NCBI GenBank assembly: GCA_002500665.1
Contig: DLRY01000076.1
Span: forward strand, 1-64,000
From: Opitutia bacterium UBA7876
GTDB lineage: Bacteria > Verrucomicrobiota > Verrucomicrobiia > Opitutales > Seribacteraceae
Direction: 5' to 3'
DNA: 64,000 nucleotides
Of the stretch, positions 53,372 to 63,725 are shown one piece after another. The translations under genes were made by a program, and so were the position numbers. Positions within the stretch are counted from its first letter, which is position 1. The number at the start of each line of letters is the position of its first letter. The notes under the pieces are model-generated. The model was not told where the DNA came from. It did no database searches and saw nothing but the letters and a program-made list of their open reading frames with translations.

Positions 53372-55472
53372 ATGAACCTGCGTTTCCTCATCCCGACCTG
53401 TCTGCTTTCCCTGGCGTTCTTCCCAGGCTGTCAGCCTCCCGAGGAAGACTTGGCCTCGGAGGCTGACTTTGAAAAGTGGTACCCGCAGTACAACCGCTAC
53501 GTACGCGACTGGCTTGGCAAGCAGGTCGAGGAGATCATAGCCGGCCTGAAGAAACTGGAGGAGGAAATCTCCACCGAGGAGGACGCCGACCGCAGGAAAA
53601 AGCTGGAAGAAACCCAAGAATCGAAAACCAAGCTCCTCGCCCGCATGCGGTCTAGGTTGGAGATTGGGGACTACTTCCAGTTCAAGGAAAAAGCCGATCT
53701 TCCCGCCGGCCTGGAGTGGAAAAACGGCTCGGAACAACCCGAGATCGGAGACCCCAATTCGCAAAAGGGCGGGGCTTTTCGCTATTTCATTTCTTCCTTT
53801 CCTCCGACCATTCGTCCCTTTGGCCCGAATTCCAACAATTCCTTCCGTGGAGAACTGTACGACAACGTGGAGGTCTCCCTGGTCGAGCTTCACCCGGAAA
53901 CGGGGGAGATCATGCCGGGGGTGGCCATGGAGTGGGCCGTAGGCCCCGATGAGAAAACGGTTTTCTTTCGGCTTGATCCTGCTGCCAAGTATAACGATGG
54001 CGTGCCCGTCAAGGCCGTTGACTTCATGTGGTGGGTCTACCTGCGGGCCTCGGACAATGTGGTGACCCCTTGGTTCAAGCAGTACATTCGCGAGCAATTG
54101 TCCCAGTTTACTCTTTACGGCGCCGACCTGCTTGCTATTTCCCTTCCCGAACCCAAGCCCAAGCTTCCCTACTTCGCCAGCCTGCCCCCCTCGCCCCCTC
54201 ATTTCTACAAGGAGTACGGACCCGACTACAAGGAGCGCTACCAGTGGAGGGTACCGCCCACCACAGCCGCCTACACGGTCAAGCCGGAAGACTTGGTGAA
54301 GGGCGTTTCCATCACCCTAAGTCGGGTGGACGACTGGTGGGCCGCCGACAAGAAATTCTACCGTTACCGCTTCAACGCGGACCGTATCCGTTACACCGTG
54401 GTGAGGGATCGCTCCAAGGCATGGGAACTTTTCCGGGCCGGCGAAATCGATTATTTTCCCATCACTCTTCCGGAGTACTGGTACCAGAAATCGGAAATGC
54501 CTCCCGTCTTCAACGGCTTCGTCGAGCGCTACACCTGGTACAACCAATTCCCTCGCATCCCTTGGTCTCTTTACCTCAATTCGGCCAAGCCACCCCTCGA
54601 CGACCATGAGGTGCGGCTCGGCATTTGCCACGCCACCAACTGGCAGAAGGTGATCGACGTGGTTTTCCGTGGCGACGCTTCTCGTCTTCCCGGCTGGACA
54701 AAGGGCTACGGACGATTCGACAACCCCGAGATCATGGCCCGCCCCTTTTCCGTCGGCAAAGCCCGCGAGCACTTCGCCAAGGCGGGCTACGTCAAGGAGG
54801 ACGAGAACGGAATCCTAATGAAGGCAAACGGGGAGCGTCTGGAGGTAGCCCTGACCTTTTCGAACATTCCCGTGCGGGCCAAGATGATGGGCATCCTCAA
54901 GGAGGAGGCCCTCAAGGCGGGCCTAAAGTTCATCCTCGATGGCCTCGATCATACCGTGGTCTACAAGAAGGAGATGCAGAAGAACCATCAGGCCGTCTTC
55001 TCCGCCTGGGGCTTCCAGCCTCCCTATCCTCGTTATTACGAGTACTTTCATTCCAGCAACGCCTACGACGACAAGGGCAACCTCAAGCACAACACCAACA
55101 ACGTATTTTCCTTCTCGGATGAGCGCATGGACCAGCTCGCGGTGGCTTTCCGCAATGCGCGTACCGAGGAAGAGCTTGAGGAATACGCCCATGAAATGCA
55201 GCAGATCATCCACGACTCTGGCGTCTACGTGCCGGGCTATATGACGGAGTTCGTTAGGGTGGGATGCTGGCGCTGGGTGCGCTGGCCGGATTCCGATTTC
55301 ACTGAGTTTTGTCCGCCTCGAACCTACGTTCCCTTCGAGAGCTACGTCTACTGGATAGACGAGGACGTCAGGAAGGAAACCGAGGAGGCGAGGAGATACG
55401 GGAAGAAATTTCCCGAGGTACAGGCGGTCAAGCAAAGGTACCGCATCACGTCCGAACCCAGAGGGGAAGCCG

Positions 55473-55480
<8 letters not shown>
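53372..55480 (+). CDS. Peptide-binding lipoprotein (SBP family 5, YejA-like)
   Basis: A 702-residue binding lipoprotein with lipobox FPGC (Cys20). A charged coiled-coil-like region (about 40-90, LKKLEEEISTEEDADRRKKLEETQ) precedes the family-5 fold, which begins at FRYFISSFPPTIRPFGPNSNNSF. That opening, and the permease types, resemble YejA-type systems. The last 8 bp overlap the ATPase gene. It is the third gene of the operon, an order (B-C-A-D-F) different from the divergent system (A-B-C-DF). Confidence 0.92.
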
Positions 55481-56441
<961 letters not shown>

Positions 56442-56444
56442 GTG

Positions 56445-57512
56445 ATGAGCGAAGATTCAATTGACACGGCAAAAGCGAGCACGGAGCTCCTTTCCTTGTT
56501 ATCGGCGCGGAAGGAGGCAAAGGACCCTGCGGATGAGGAAATCCTCCGAGTGGAGGGACTGAGGATGCATTTTCCGGTCAGAGGAGGTGTGCTTTACAGG
56601 CAGACTGGTTCCGTGAAGGCCGTGGATGGCGTCGACCTGACCATCCGCAATGGAGAAACCCTTGGTCTGGTCGGGGAATCGGGTTGCGGAAAGTCAACCC
56701 TCGGGAAGTGCATCGTACGCCTCCTCAACCCTACGGGAGGCCGTGTGGTCTTCAAGGGCACGGAGCTTACCCATATGTCCCAATCGGCCCTGCGACCCTA
56801 CCGGCAGGATTTCCAGATGGTTTTTCAGGATCCTGCGGAATCTCTCGATGCCCGCATGTCGGTGGGAGAGCTTATATCGGAACCCATGGTCATTCAGGGA
56901 ATCGGTACGCGTCCGGAACGGGTCCGACGGGTGGAGGAACTGCTCGAGTTGGTCGGCCTTCCCAAGACTGCGTCCCAGAAGTTTTCCTTCGAATTTTCGG
57001 GAGGTCAACGCCAGCGCATCGGCATCGCCCGGGCACTTGCGGTCAACCCCGATCTGCTTGTCTTGGACGAACCCGTCTCGGCCCTGGACGTATCCGTTCA
57101 AAGCCAAGTTCTCAACCTGCTCATGGAGCTGCAGCGTGAACTCGGCCTATCCTACCTTTTCATTTCCCATGATCTTGCCGTGGTCAAGCACGTGTCGGAC
57201 CGCATTGCAGTAATGTACCTGGGCAAAATCATGGAAACAGCCCCTGCGGACGACTTGTATGCATCCCCCATGCATGCCTACACCGATGCCCTGATCTCGG
57301 CCATTCCCGTACCCGATCCGAGCCATTCCCGCAAAAGGGAGATTCTCCCCGGGGACGTTCCTTCCCCCATCGATCCACCGCCCGGCTGCGCTTTCGGTCA
57401 CAGGGTGGGGGCGGCCCGCTACGAGGAGAGCATCGCGAGCCCTCCTTCGATGAGGGAGGTCTCGCGTGGCCACTGGGTTTCGGATTGCCCCTGTTGCGTG
57501 AAAGCGGATTAA
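56445..57512 (+). CDS. Peptide ABC transporter ATPase (OppF/DppF family)
   Basis: A 355-residue ATPase; ATG at 56445 preferred over the adjacent in-frame GTG 3 bp upstream. It has a 35-residue acidic N-terminal extension, then Walker A GESGCGKST, signature FSGGQRQRIGIARAL and Walker B LLVLDEPVSALDVSVQ. The C-terminal oligopeptide-transporter domain ends in GCAFGHRVGAARYEE and CPCCVKAD, with Cys residues as in its partner. It is the last gene of the second peptide-import operon. Confidence 0.94.
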   Translation: MSEDSIDTAKASTELLSLLSARKEAKDPADEEILRVEGLRMHFPVRGGVLYRQTGSVKAVDGVDLTIRNGETLGLVGESGCGKSTLGKCIVRLLNPTGGRVVFKGTELTHMSQSALRPYRQDFQMVFQDPAESLDARMSVGELISEPMVIQGIGTRPERVRRVEELLELVGLPKTASQKFSFEFSGGQRQRIGIARALAVNPDLLVLDEPVSALDVSVQSQVLNLLMELQRELGLSYLFISHDLAVVKHVSDRIAVMYLGKIMETAPADDLYASPMHAYTDALISAIPVPDPSHSRKREILPGDVPSPIDPPPGCAFGHRVGAARYEESIASPPSMREVSRGHWVSDCPCCVKAD

Positions 57513-57575
57513 GCCTGACGCTGCCTTTGGGGCTTTGAAAAAAGGCTTGCGAGCAGAGGGATGTAAGGCTTTTAT

Positions 57576-57603
57576 TTGATCCATTGTTGCCCTTGACTAC
57601 AAT
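57576..57603 (+). promoter_or_regulatory. Candidate sigma-70 promoter of the TPR/ExbBD operon
   Basis: TTGATC (57576-57581) and TACAAT (57598-57603) are separated by 16 bp. Four and five of six positions match the consensus. A start about 7 nt downstream of the -10 would leave a 5' leader of about 13 nt before the ATG at 57623. No operator is visible. Confidence 0.45.
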
Positions 57604-57622
57604 TGATCCCAAATTACCCCTG

Positions 57623-59407
57623 ATGAAGCTTGTCGGTATAAGTTGCGTGTTGATCCTTTTGGCTCAATGCCTATGGGGTCAGAACCCCAAGGACATGCCT
57701 CTCAGGCAGGTCATAAGTCAGGCTCAAGGCATGATTGCCAAGGGAGACTTCGCCGGAGCATCCCCTTACTTGGACGAACTCGAGGTGCGCTTCGAGGACG
57801 AGAAGGATCCGCAAGTGGCCAAAATCCTCCAGCAGTTCGGTTTTGTGCGGGGGATCGGTTACCTGCAGTCCTACGGCAAGACTGGGAACAAGAAGTTCCT
57901 CGGGGATGCGGCGCGTACCTTTGGTTTTTTTGCCGAAAAGTTTCCCAACGACCCGAAGGCCGTCATGGCCATGCAGAAGAGGACGGACTGCCTGCGGGCC
58001 CTGCACGAGTGGGAGGAAGCCGCCCGCGTGATCGAGACACTACTGGATGAAAGTAAGCCCTACAAGAAGCAGATCCTCAAGAGAAGTGAGCTACTCAACT
58101 TGTATTTCGGACGAGCCCAGTGCTACCACATTAAGCAAAACTGGCCCAAGGGGGAGCCCGCTTTCCGCGATTTGCTGAAGTTCGCCGACATGGCCAAGGA
58201 CGAGGACCGTTCCGCCTACGCGGTATCCTGCCTTACCGAGATGTTCGTTGAGAACAAGAGGATCGACGAGGTTTTCCCCTTCCTTCCGAGGCTTTCCAAG
58301 GATACCCCTGCTCGCTACGACCTTCGCCTCAACGTTAACTTGATGAAGGGCGCTTCCCAGCTTACCGAAAAGGAAAGGCACGTCGAATCATCCCTTTTCT
58401 ACGCCCTTACCATGACTACGGAGGAGATCGTCGCCTACTATACCGAAAGGTCTAAGAGGCTTAAGAAGGAAAAGGCCCAACTCGACCAGTTCCTGGCCCT
58501 AAGGGCCAAGGTTCTTCCCAAGAGGCGCCTCTCTATCCTGAAGGACAAATCGAGTGCTTTGAGCATGCAACTGACTAACGCCAAAGGGCAACTGGAGTTG
58601 GCTCAGAAGACCCCCTCCTTCACCACTACGCTCCGTTGGAGAAAGGCCGAGAATTTCCAGTCGACGAAGAGGGATTGGGAGTCCTTTTGGGGTTTCTACT
58701 GGCTCTACAGGGACTTTCCCAAGCACGAGAGCGTGGAGAATTTCCTCTATGCGGCCTTCGTGTCCGCCAACACGGTCAAGCACCGGGAAAAGTCCATAGA
58801 GCTGGGGGAGGCTTACCTGGCTAACGAGAAATGGATGAAGTTCCGTCCCGACGTCACCTTCAATATGTCCAACGCCTACCGCCTCGAGGCGGAGAATCAG
58901 CTTAAGATATCCGTTGGTCTCCAGAACGCCGTCTCTACTTCCGAAAGAGCGAAGGCCTCCGAGGCGGCCCAAAAATCGGAAGACTACTACAAACGCTTTT
59001 TCGACTTGTGCGACAGCTACCTCGACTTGGCCCATAAGCCGGGTGCGGACGAGAAGTACAAGTCCTATGCTCAGGGATTCGTTAACATGATGGGCTCGGC
59101 CTATTTCAAACTCCGCAAGTATAACGACCTGTTGGAAAAGTTCGCCGGTTTTGAGAATGGGGTCATGAATCGGGCCAAGGGCTACGTCAACCTGCCCAAC
59201 TTCCGTACCAGTCCGGCCATGCCAAGCGCTCATTACATGAGCGGCCTTGCTCTTCTGGCAACCGGCAAGTTCAAGGAGGCGAAGCCCTTGCTCGGAGCTG
59301 TGGTGGGGGTCAACGTGGAAGGTCTTTCGTTGGAGGATCCCGACCAAGTCGATGAAACCGTGCCGGTTGAGGAAGACGTTCAACCCGAGGGCAATGAATC
59401 CGAATAG
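57623..59407 (+). CDS. Exported TPR-like repeat protein (operon member 1)
   Basis: A 594-residue protein whose ATG at 57623 opens a signal peptide (MKLVGISCVLILLAQCLWGQ). The rest is helical with TPR-like periodicity: YLDELEVRFEDEKD, GDAARTFGFFAEKFPNDPKAVMAM and AARVIETLLDES are typical 34-residue steps. The C-terminus is acidic. It is the first of three successive exported TPR proteins followed by ExbB and ExbD, and its stop overlaps the next start by 14 bp. Function is unknown; the set probably forms a periplasmic complex. Confidence 0.8.
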   Translation: MKLVGISCVLILLAQCLWGQNPKDMPLRQVISQAQGMIAKGDFAGASPYLDELEVRFEDEKDPQVAKILQQFGFVRGIGYLQSYGKTGNKKFLGDAARTFGFFAEKFPNDPKAVMAMQKRTDCLRALHEWEEAARVIETLLDESKPYKKQILKRSELLNLYFGRAQCYHIKQNWPKGEPAFRDLLKFADMAKDEDRSAYAVSCLTEMFVENKRIDEVFPFLPRLSKDTPARYDLRLNVNLMKGASQLTEKERHVESSLFYALTMTTEEIVAYYTERSKRLKKEKAQLDQFLALRAKVLPKRRLSILKDKSSALSMQLTNAKGQLELAQKTPSFTTTLRWRKAENFQSTKRDWESFWGFYWLYRDFPKHESVENFLYAAFVSANTVKHREKSIELGEAYLANEKWMKFRPDVTFNMSNAYRLEAENQLKISVGLQNAVSTSERAKASEAAQKSEDYYKRFFDLCDSYLDLAHKPGADEKYKSYAQGFVNMMGSAYFKLRKYNDLLEKFAGFENGVMNRAKGYVNLPNFRTSPAMPSAHYMSGLALLATGKFKEAKPLLGAVVGVNVEGLSLEDPDQVDETVPVEEDVQPEGNESE

Positions 59408-61559
59408 AATCCTTTTTTCCGTTCTCGCCCTTTGGGCTTTCTTCTTTTTGGGCGCCTGCGGGGGGGACGAAGCTCCTGCCGAAGAATCGGCTGCCCCCGA
59501 GGAACCCAAACCTGAGGAGCAGGCCGCTGCTGAGGAAACGCTCGAACCCGAGCCCGAGCCAGTGGTCATACCCAACCCCAATGGAGTCTACGTGCCCACC
59601 GGGCAACTGCATAACGATAAGCCCGTGTACGCCAACGGAGAAGGGTTCTTCATGTGGACTAACGGCTCGATATGGAAAATTTCCGACAAGGTTGGGGGAG
59701 GGCGCACCGTCAGTACCGGCGAAGCCGGGATCAACGACAAGTGGACCAAGGGCACAGCCCGCTTCTACCCGGACAAGGCCAACGAGCAGGATGCTCTTTT
59801 CCGCTTGGCCGTCGCCTACCAGGGGGCCCAGGACGACAACCCCAACGCAATCCGTCTTTTCGAGAGGTTCGTACAAAAGTTTCCAGACCATGCCGAGGTG
59901 CCCGCCGCCTACTTGAGCCTGGGAGACCTCGCCATCAGTGAGGTCAAGCAGGACGAGCAACCGAGCTTCTCTCAGATTTCCAAGGCCCGTCAGAGCTATG
60001 CCTTGGTCCGTGAGAAAAGCCAGCAAATACGCCTTCTAACGGATGCGACTTTCAACGAGGGCGGACTTCTCGAGCGGGTAGCGGGAAACCCCGAGGGACT
60101 GGTCGACCACATGCTGGGTTTCGACAAAAACCAGGACGACGTCCTTCAGTCGGCCGAGTTCTCCGCCGCCCGGGCCGAGCTTAACGCGACCAGCGGCACT
60201 CTTTCCGACTACGATATCAACTCGGACAAGTCCATCGACTACGAGGAACTCTTCAATTTTTGCGAGGCCCTTTGCTATTCCCAGATGGAAGCCCTTTACC
60301 GCGACTACAATGAGAAGTACGGTGATTCCGAGGGAGCCCGCGTATCCGAGGCAACGCAGTATATCGGCCTTGCCTGTGAAAAGCAGGGGCGACCCTCCGA
60401 GATGCTCAAGATATACTACAAGGATATCGAGAAGTTCGGTAACGACCCCAATAACGTCGGGGTGGACGGCATCCTCAAGAAATACGCCGACAAATACAAA
60501 CAATACGACGACCTCTACGGGCAGACCCTCGAGCTGCTCGAGAAGGTTCAGACCCCGAGTGCCGCCATAAGCTTCGAATACACAAACCGCAAGGGCGTCC
60601 AAGAAACCATCTCCGGTACGGTGAAGGAAATTCTCGAGGACAGGAGGAAACTCCTCCCTTGGCTCTCTGCATCCTTCAAGGGGATGGACTCAAAAATCTC
60701 CACCGAGGTGGCCCAGTATCGGGCGGCCATCTTCGTAAATCCAGACTACTCGGCCAAATTCAAGGGGTACCTCAGGAAATACAAAGGCCTGCGACAGAAC
60801 TTCCCTTCCGACCTTTCCCCGGCCAAGGCCTTTGCCAGCCTCTTTCAGCAGGCACAGTCGTCCGGACAGCGGGCCCTTGAGCTGAGGATGCGGGCAACGC
60901 TCGAAAAAGCGGGATCCTCGGTCGGGTCGGGCTACACTCCCCAGAGGAGCGATTTTCCCGTTGCCAGTCCTGGTGTTCTCGTATGGATGGCGGGCAAGCT
61001 AATTTCCCAGAACGCCACTGATGACGCCATTGCCGCTATGGAGCGGCTTGTTCAGGTGTACGGCGAAACGGGAGGCGAATTCCTCTTCGATGCCCACTAC
61101 ATGATCGGCAAGGCCAAGCAGAAGCAAAGGGATTTCGGCCTTTCAGCCGCTCACTACGAGCAAGCTTTGGCCAACTCCTCCTGGCACGAAAACTCCCACG
61201 ACGCAAGAATCAGGCGAGGGGAGAGCCTTTTCGAGGTTGGCAAAACTTCCAAGGATAAGGACACCCTGGAAGCGGCTTTTTCCTCCTTTAAGGAGGTGCG
61301 AAAGGACTCCGATGAGGCCAGCTTGGAACAACGGGCTCAATCTTCCTTCATGATGGGGGAATGCAGAAAAGCCCAGAGGGACTACGGGGCTGCCTGCGTG
61401 TTCTATATGGAGACCTATCTCAATTTCCCCAGCGCCGTAACTTGGGCGCCCAAGGCTTTCGAGCAAGCCATTGCCTGCTACGAGCAGACCGGCCAAGCCG
61501 ACCAGATATCAAGGGTAAACAAGGAGTTCGTCGCTTGGCAAAGAAAGTTCCTCAAATGA
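59394..61559 (+). CDS. TPR lipoprotein with two EF-hand loops (operon member 2)
   Basis: A 721-residue protein whose start at 59394 gives a leader ending in LGAC (Cys22), followed by a Pro/Glu-rich linker (about 25-60). Residues about 61-115 form a short domain with YVPTGQLHNDKPVY and a Trp/Gly-rich end. TPR-like repeats include FERFVQKFPDHAEVPAAYL. Two canonical EF-hand loops lie at 244-255 (DKNQDDVLQSAE) and 274-285 (DINSDKSIDYEE). It probably sits in the outer membrane and faces the periplasm. Its stop overlaps the next start (ATGA). Confidence 0.82.
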   Translation: MNPNRILFSVLALWAFFFLGACGGDEAPAEESAAPEEPKPEEQAAAEETLEPEPEPVVIPNPNGVYVPTGQLHNDKPVYANGEGFFMWTNGSIWKISDKVGGGRTVSTGEAGINDKWTKGTARFYPDKANEQDALFRLAVAYQGAQDDNPNAIRLFERFVQKFPDHAEVPAAYLSLGDLAISEVKQDEQPSFSQISKARQSYALVREKSQQIRLLTDATFNEGGLLERVAGNPEGLVDHMLGFDKNQDDVLQSAEFSAARAELNATSGTLSDYDINSDKSIDYEELFNFCEALCYSQMEALYRDYNEKYGDSEGARVSEATQYIGLACEKQGRPSEMLKIYYKDIEKFGNDPNNVGVDGILKKYADKYKQYDDLYGQTLELLEKVQTPSAAISFEYTNRKGVQETISGTVKEILEDRRKLLPWLSASFKGMDSKISTEVAQYRAAIFVNPDYSAKFKGYLRKYKGLRQNFPSDLSPAKAFASLFQQAQSSGQRALELRMRATLEKAGSSVGSGYTPQRSDFPVASPGVLVWMAGKLISQNATDDAIAAMERLVQVYGETGGEFLFDAHYMIGKAKQKQRDFGLSAAHYEQALANSSWHENSHDARIRRGESLFEVGKTSKDKDTLEAAFSSFKEVRKDSDEASLEQRAQSSFMMGECRKAQRDYGAACVFYMETYLNFPSAVTWAPKAFEQAIACYEQTGQADQISRVNKEFVAWQRKFLK

Positions 61560-62815
61560 ACAAATTCCTTCCAGTTGCTTGTTTCCTCATCCTTTTTTCG
61601 TCCTTTTACGGTCAGAACGAGCAGGATTTCTTCAAGGTTCATCAAGGCAAGCTACCGGTGAAAGTCTACTATGGCCAAGCGGCCAAAGCCATGAATCTGC
61701 TGGGGATCGACGGATCAAAGGGGATTATCTACGCCGAGTTGCAAGGGGCTGGACGCGTCCAGCTGGAACTGCGAGGCCTCGAGAAACAAAACATCACCCG
61801 TTTTGAGTTCGAGTGGCCCCGCGACGCGGTCAAGAACCTTAGGTTTCTTTCCGACGAGCAATACGACCCAAGACTCCTTCCCCTGCTTCGCCCCGTGATG
61901 TACAAACTGTTGCTTTTTCTCGAGATTCCGCAGCAGTATTTTCCCATCCACGATGCCTGCCTAACCTACGTGCAGTCCCTCGTAGCGATGGAGCAGTATG
62001 GTGAGGCCTTTTACGTCCTTTCGCGACTCAAGCTGAGCAAGTTGGATGAATTCGGCTATCGGGAGTTTTCCGAGGCTTCCCTCGAATTGGCGGGCAAGAT
62101 GATCGCCGCAGACGCCAAGTCGGCCAAGCTCTCAAGAGCTCTTTTGCAGCGGGTGACGATCCGGGACAACACCGGCGACCATGCCGCTTACCTAAAGCTG
62201 GCGGACTCCCTCCGCAGCCAGGGTTTGTACAACGAGGCCATTTCCGAGTACGCCAGGCTGGCGCCCATCGTTATGAAGTCCGCAGACAGCCCATATGGGG
62301 AAATCCTTCGGATCTGGCCCATCTATTGTTACGTCAAGCTGTACGAGAAGTATTCCGCGGCCGCGGCCCGGGACAAGAGGTACCAAGCCTATGCCAGCAA
62401 ATACTTCAATACCGCCCTTCAGTCTCTCAAGAAACTCGACGAAAAGCCCCCCGAGAGATTGTCCGGCGAGTACTCCCTCTACAAGCTTGTCCGGGCTTTG
62501 GTCCGGGTTCAGTATGCCCGCCGTTTCGAGGCTGCGGGATCCGAAATCCAGGCGGCCGAATATTACCGGCAGTCGGTGCTGGAGGTGACGGAAGGGATCG
62601 TTTCCGCCCGGGTCGGCCTCGATTGGCTGCCCGAGTCCCTTATGATGGCCGGAGCCGCCTACGAGAAACTGGAACTCAACGAGGCCGCCCGAAACGTCTA
62701 CAAACAGGTTTCGATGTTTTTCAAATCAACCAAATGGGCCGCCCAAAGCCAAAAGAAACTGTCCGAGCTCCCCGCCACGGACGGCGGGGGTGACGAGGAG
62801 CCTCCCTCGCCTTAA
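61556..62815 (+). CDS. Exported TPR-like protein (operon member 3)
   Basis: A 419-residue protein starting at the ATG at 61556, which overlaps the previous stop (ATGA) and opens a signal peptide (MNKFLPVACFLILFSSFYG). The N-terminal half (about 20-120) is a beta-rich domain (VYYGQAAKAMNLLGIDGSKGIIYAEL); the rest is helical with TPR-like blocks (LKLADSLRSQGLYNEAISEYARL). It ends with a short acidic tail. I do not recognise the N-terminal domain. The next gene, ExbB, begins 59 bp downstream. Confidence 0.78.
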   Translation: MNKFLPVACFLILFSSFYGQNEQDFFKVHQGKLPVKVYYGQAAKAMNLLGIDGSKGIIYAELQGAGRVQLELRGLEKQNITRFEFEWPRDAVKNLRFLSDEQYDPRLLPLLRPVMYKLLLFLEIPQQYFPIHDACLTYVQSLVAMEQYGEAFYVLSRLKLSKLDEFGYREFSEASLELAGKMIAADAKSAKLSRALLQRVTIRDNTGDHAAYLKLADSLRSQGLYNEAISEYARLAPIVMKSADSPYGEILRIWPIYCYVKLYEKYSAAAARDKRYQAYASKYFNTALQSLKKLDEKPPERLSGEYSLYKLVRALVRVQYARRFEAAGSEIQAAEYYRQSVLEVTEGIVSARVGLDWLPESLMMAGAAYEKLELNEAARNVYKQVSMFFKSTKWAAQSQKKLSELPATDGGGDEEPPSP

Positions 62816-62874
62816 TCCTTGGTTGACGCTTTCCCTGCACTTGACAATCATAGCAAGAAACAAAAACACTCATT

Positions 62875-63684
62875 ATGAACAAAGGTCACAACCGCATACT
62901 CTTCACCCTATCTCTGGCCCTCGTCGTGCTTTGTCCCGACTTGCTGGTTACCTCGGCTCTGGCCCAGTCCAAGAGCTTTGGGGCCCAGATGGTGGACTCG
63001 CTGGGACTCTTCATCACCCCGTTTGCAATCCTGATCTTGGCTGGCATCACCCTGATGATCTACAACGGCATTGCCATCCGCAAAAAGGCATTCGTCAAGG
63101 AAGAGGTCGTGCAGCCTATCATGCAGGAACTGCAGCAGCTCAATATCGATGGGGCCATTGCCCTTTGCGAGCAGTACAAGCTCCCCGTAACTTCCGTCCT
63201 CAAGGGGGGATTGGCCAGGATTCAGGATGACGAGCTGGACATCGAGTCGATTGAGAAAGGCCTCGAGGAAACTTCGGGTCTTGAGCTTGCCAAGCCCTTT
63301 ACCTGGATCAATATGCTAAACACCATTGGTTCCATATCCCCCATGATCGGTCTGCTTGGGACGGTAACCGGTATGATCGGCGCCTTCACCGTTCTCCAAG
63401 ACTCGGGAATGGGAGGGGAGTCCAGTCAGAAAATGGCGGGGAACATCGGAAGCGCTCTGTGGACCACGGCCGCCGGCTTGGTCGTCGCCATCCCGACCCT
63501 CATTTCTTATTTCATCTACAAAACCAAATTCGGGACCATCGTGGCCGAGGTCAACCGGGTAGCCGGTGAAATGGTCTTTACCCTCGTAAGGGCTGCCCGC
63601 GGAGGTTTCGAGGGAGGAGAAGAGGGAGGGGAGTACTACGAGGAAGCACCCGCCCCCGGAGCTCCACCCATGCCTCCCGGTTGA
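62875..63684 (+). CDS. exbB: MotA/TolQ/ExbB-family proton channel protein with signal-like N-terminus
   Basis: A 269-residue channel subunit. An N-terminal hydrophobic segment (about 8-30, ending in SALAQS) looks like a signal peptide, as in the long ExbB forms. Three TM segments follow (about 45-65, 150-175, 195-215). The conserved NTIGSISPMIGLLGTVTGMIGAF and GNIGSALWTTAAGLVVAIP motifs are present. The C-terminus is Gly/Glu/Pro-rich. It uses the proton gradient to drive a partner such as TonB or TolA, probably connected to the TPR proteins encoded upstream. Confidence 0.93.
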   Translation: MNKGHNRILFTLSLALVVLCPDLLVTSALAQSKSFGAQMVDSLGLFITPFAILILAGITLMIYNGIAIRKKAFVKEEVVQPIMQELQQLNIDGAIALCEQYKLPVTSVLKGGLARIQDDELDIESIEKGLEETSGLELAKPFTWINMLNTIGSISPMIGLLGTVTGMIGAFTVLQDSGMGGESSQKMAGNIGSALWTTAAGLVVAIPTLISYFIYKTKFGTIVAEVNRVAGEMVFTLVRAARGGFEGGEEGGEYYEEAPAPGAPPMPPG

Positions 63685-63725
63685 TTGCCCCCCGCTTTGT
63701 CATCTGCTTCTAACCAGTTTGGTAA

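Noticed and set aside
57524..57548. GCCTTT...AAAGGC inverted repeat after the second peptide-importer operon
   Set aside because: The loop is long and no T-run follows, so it is not a convincing terminator.
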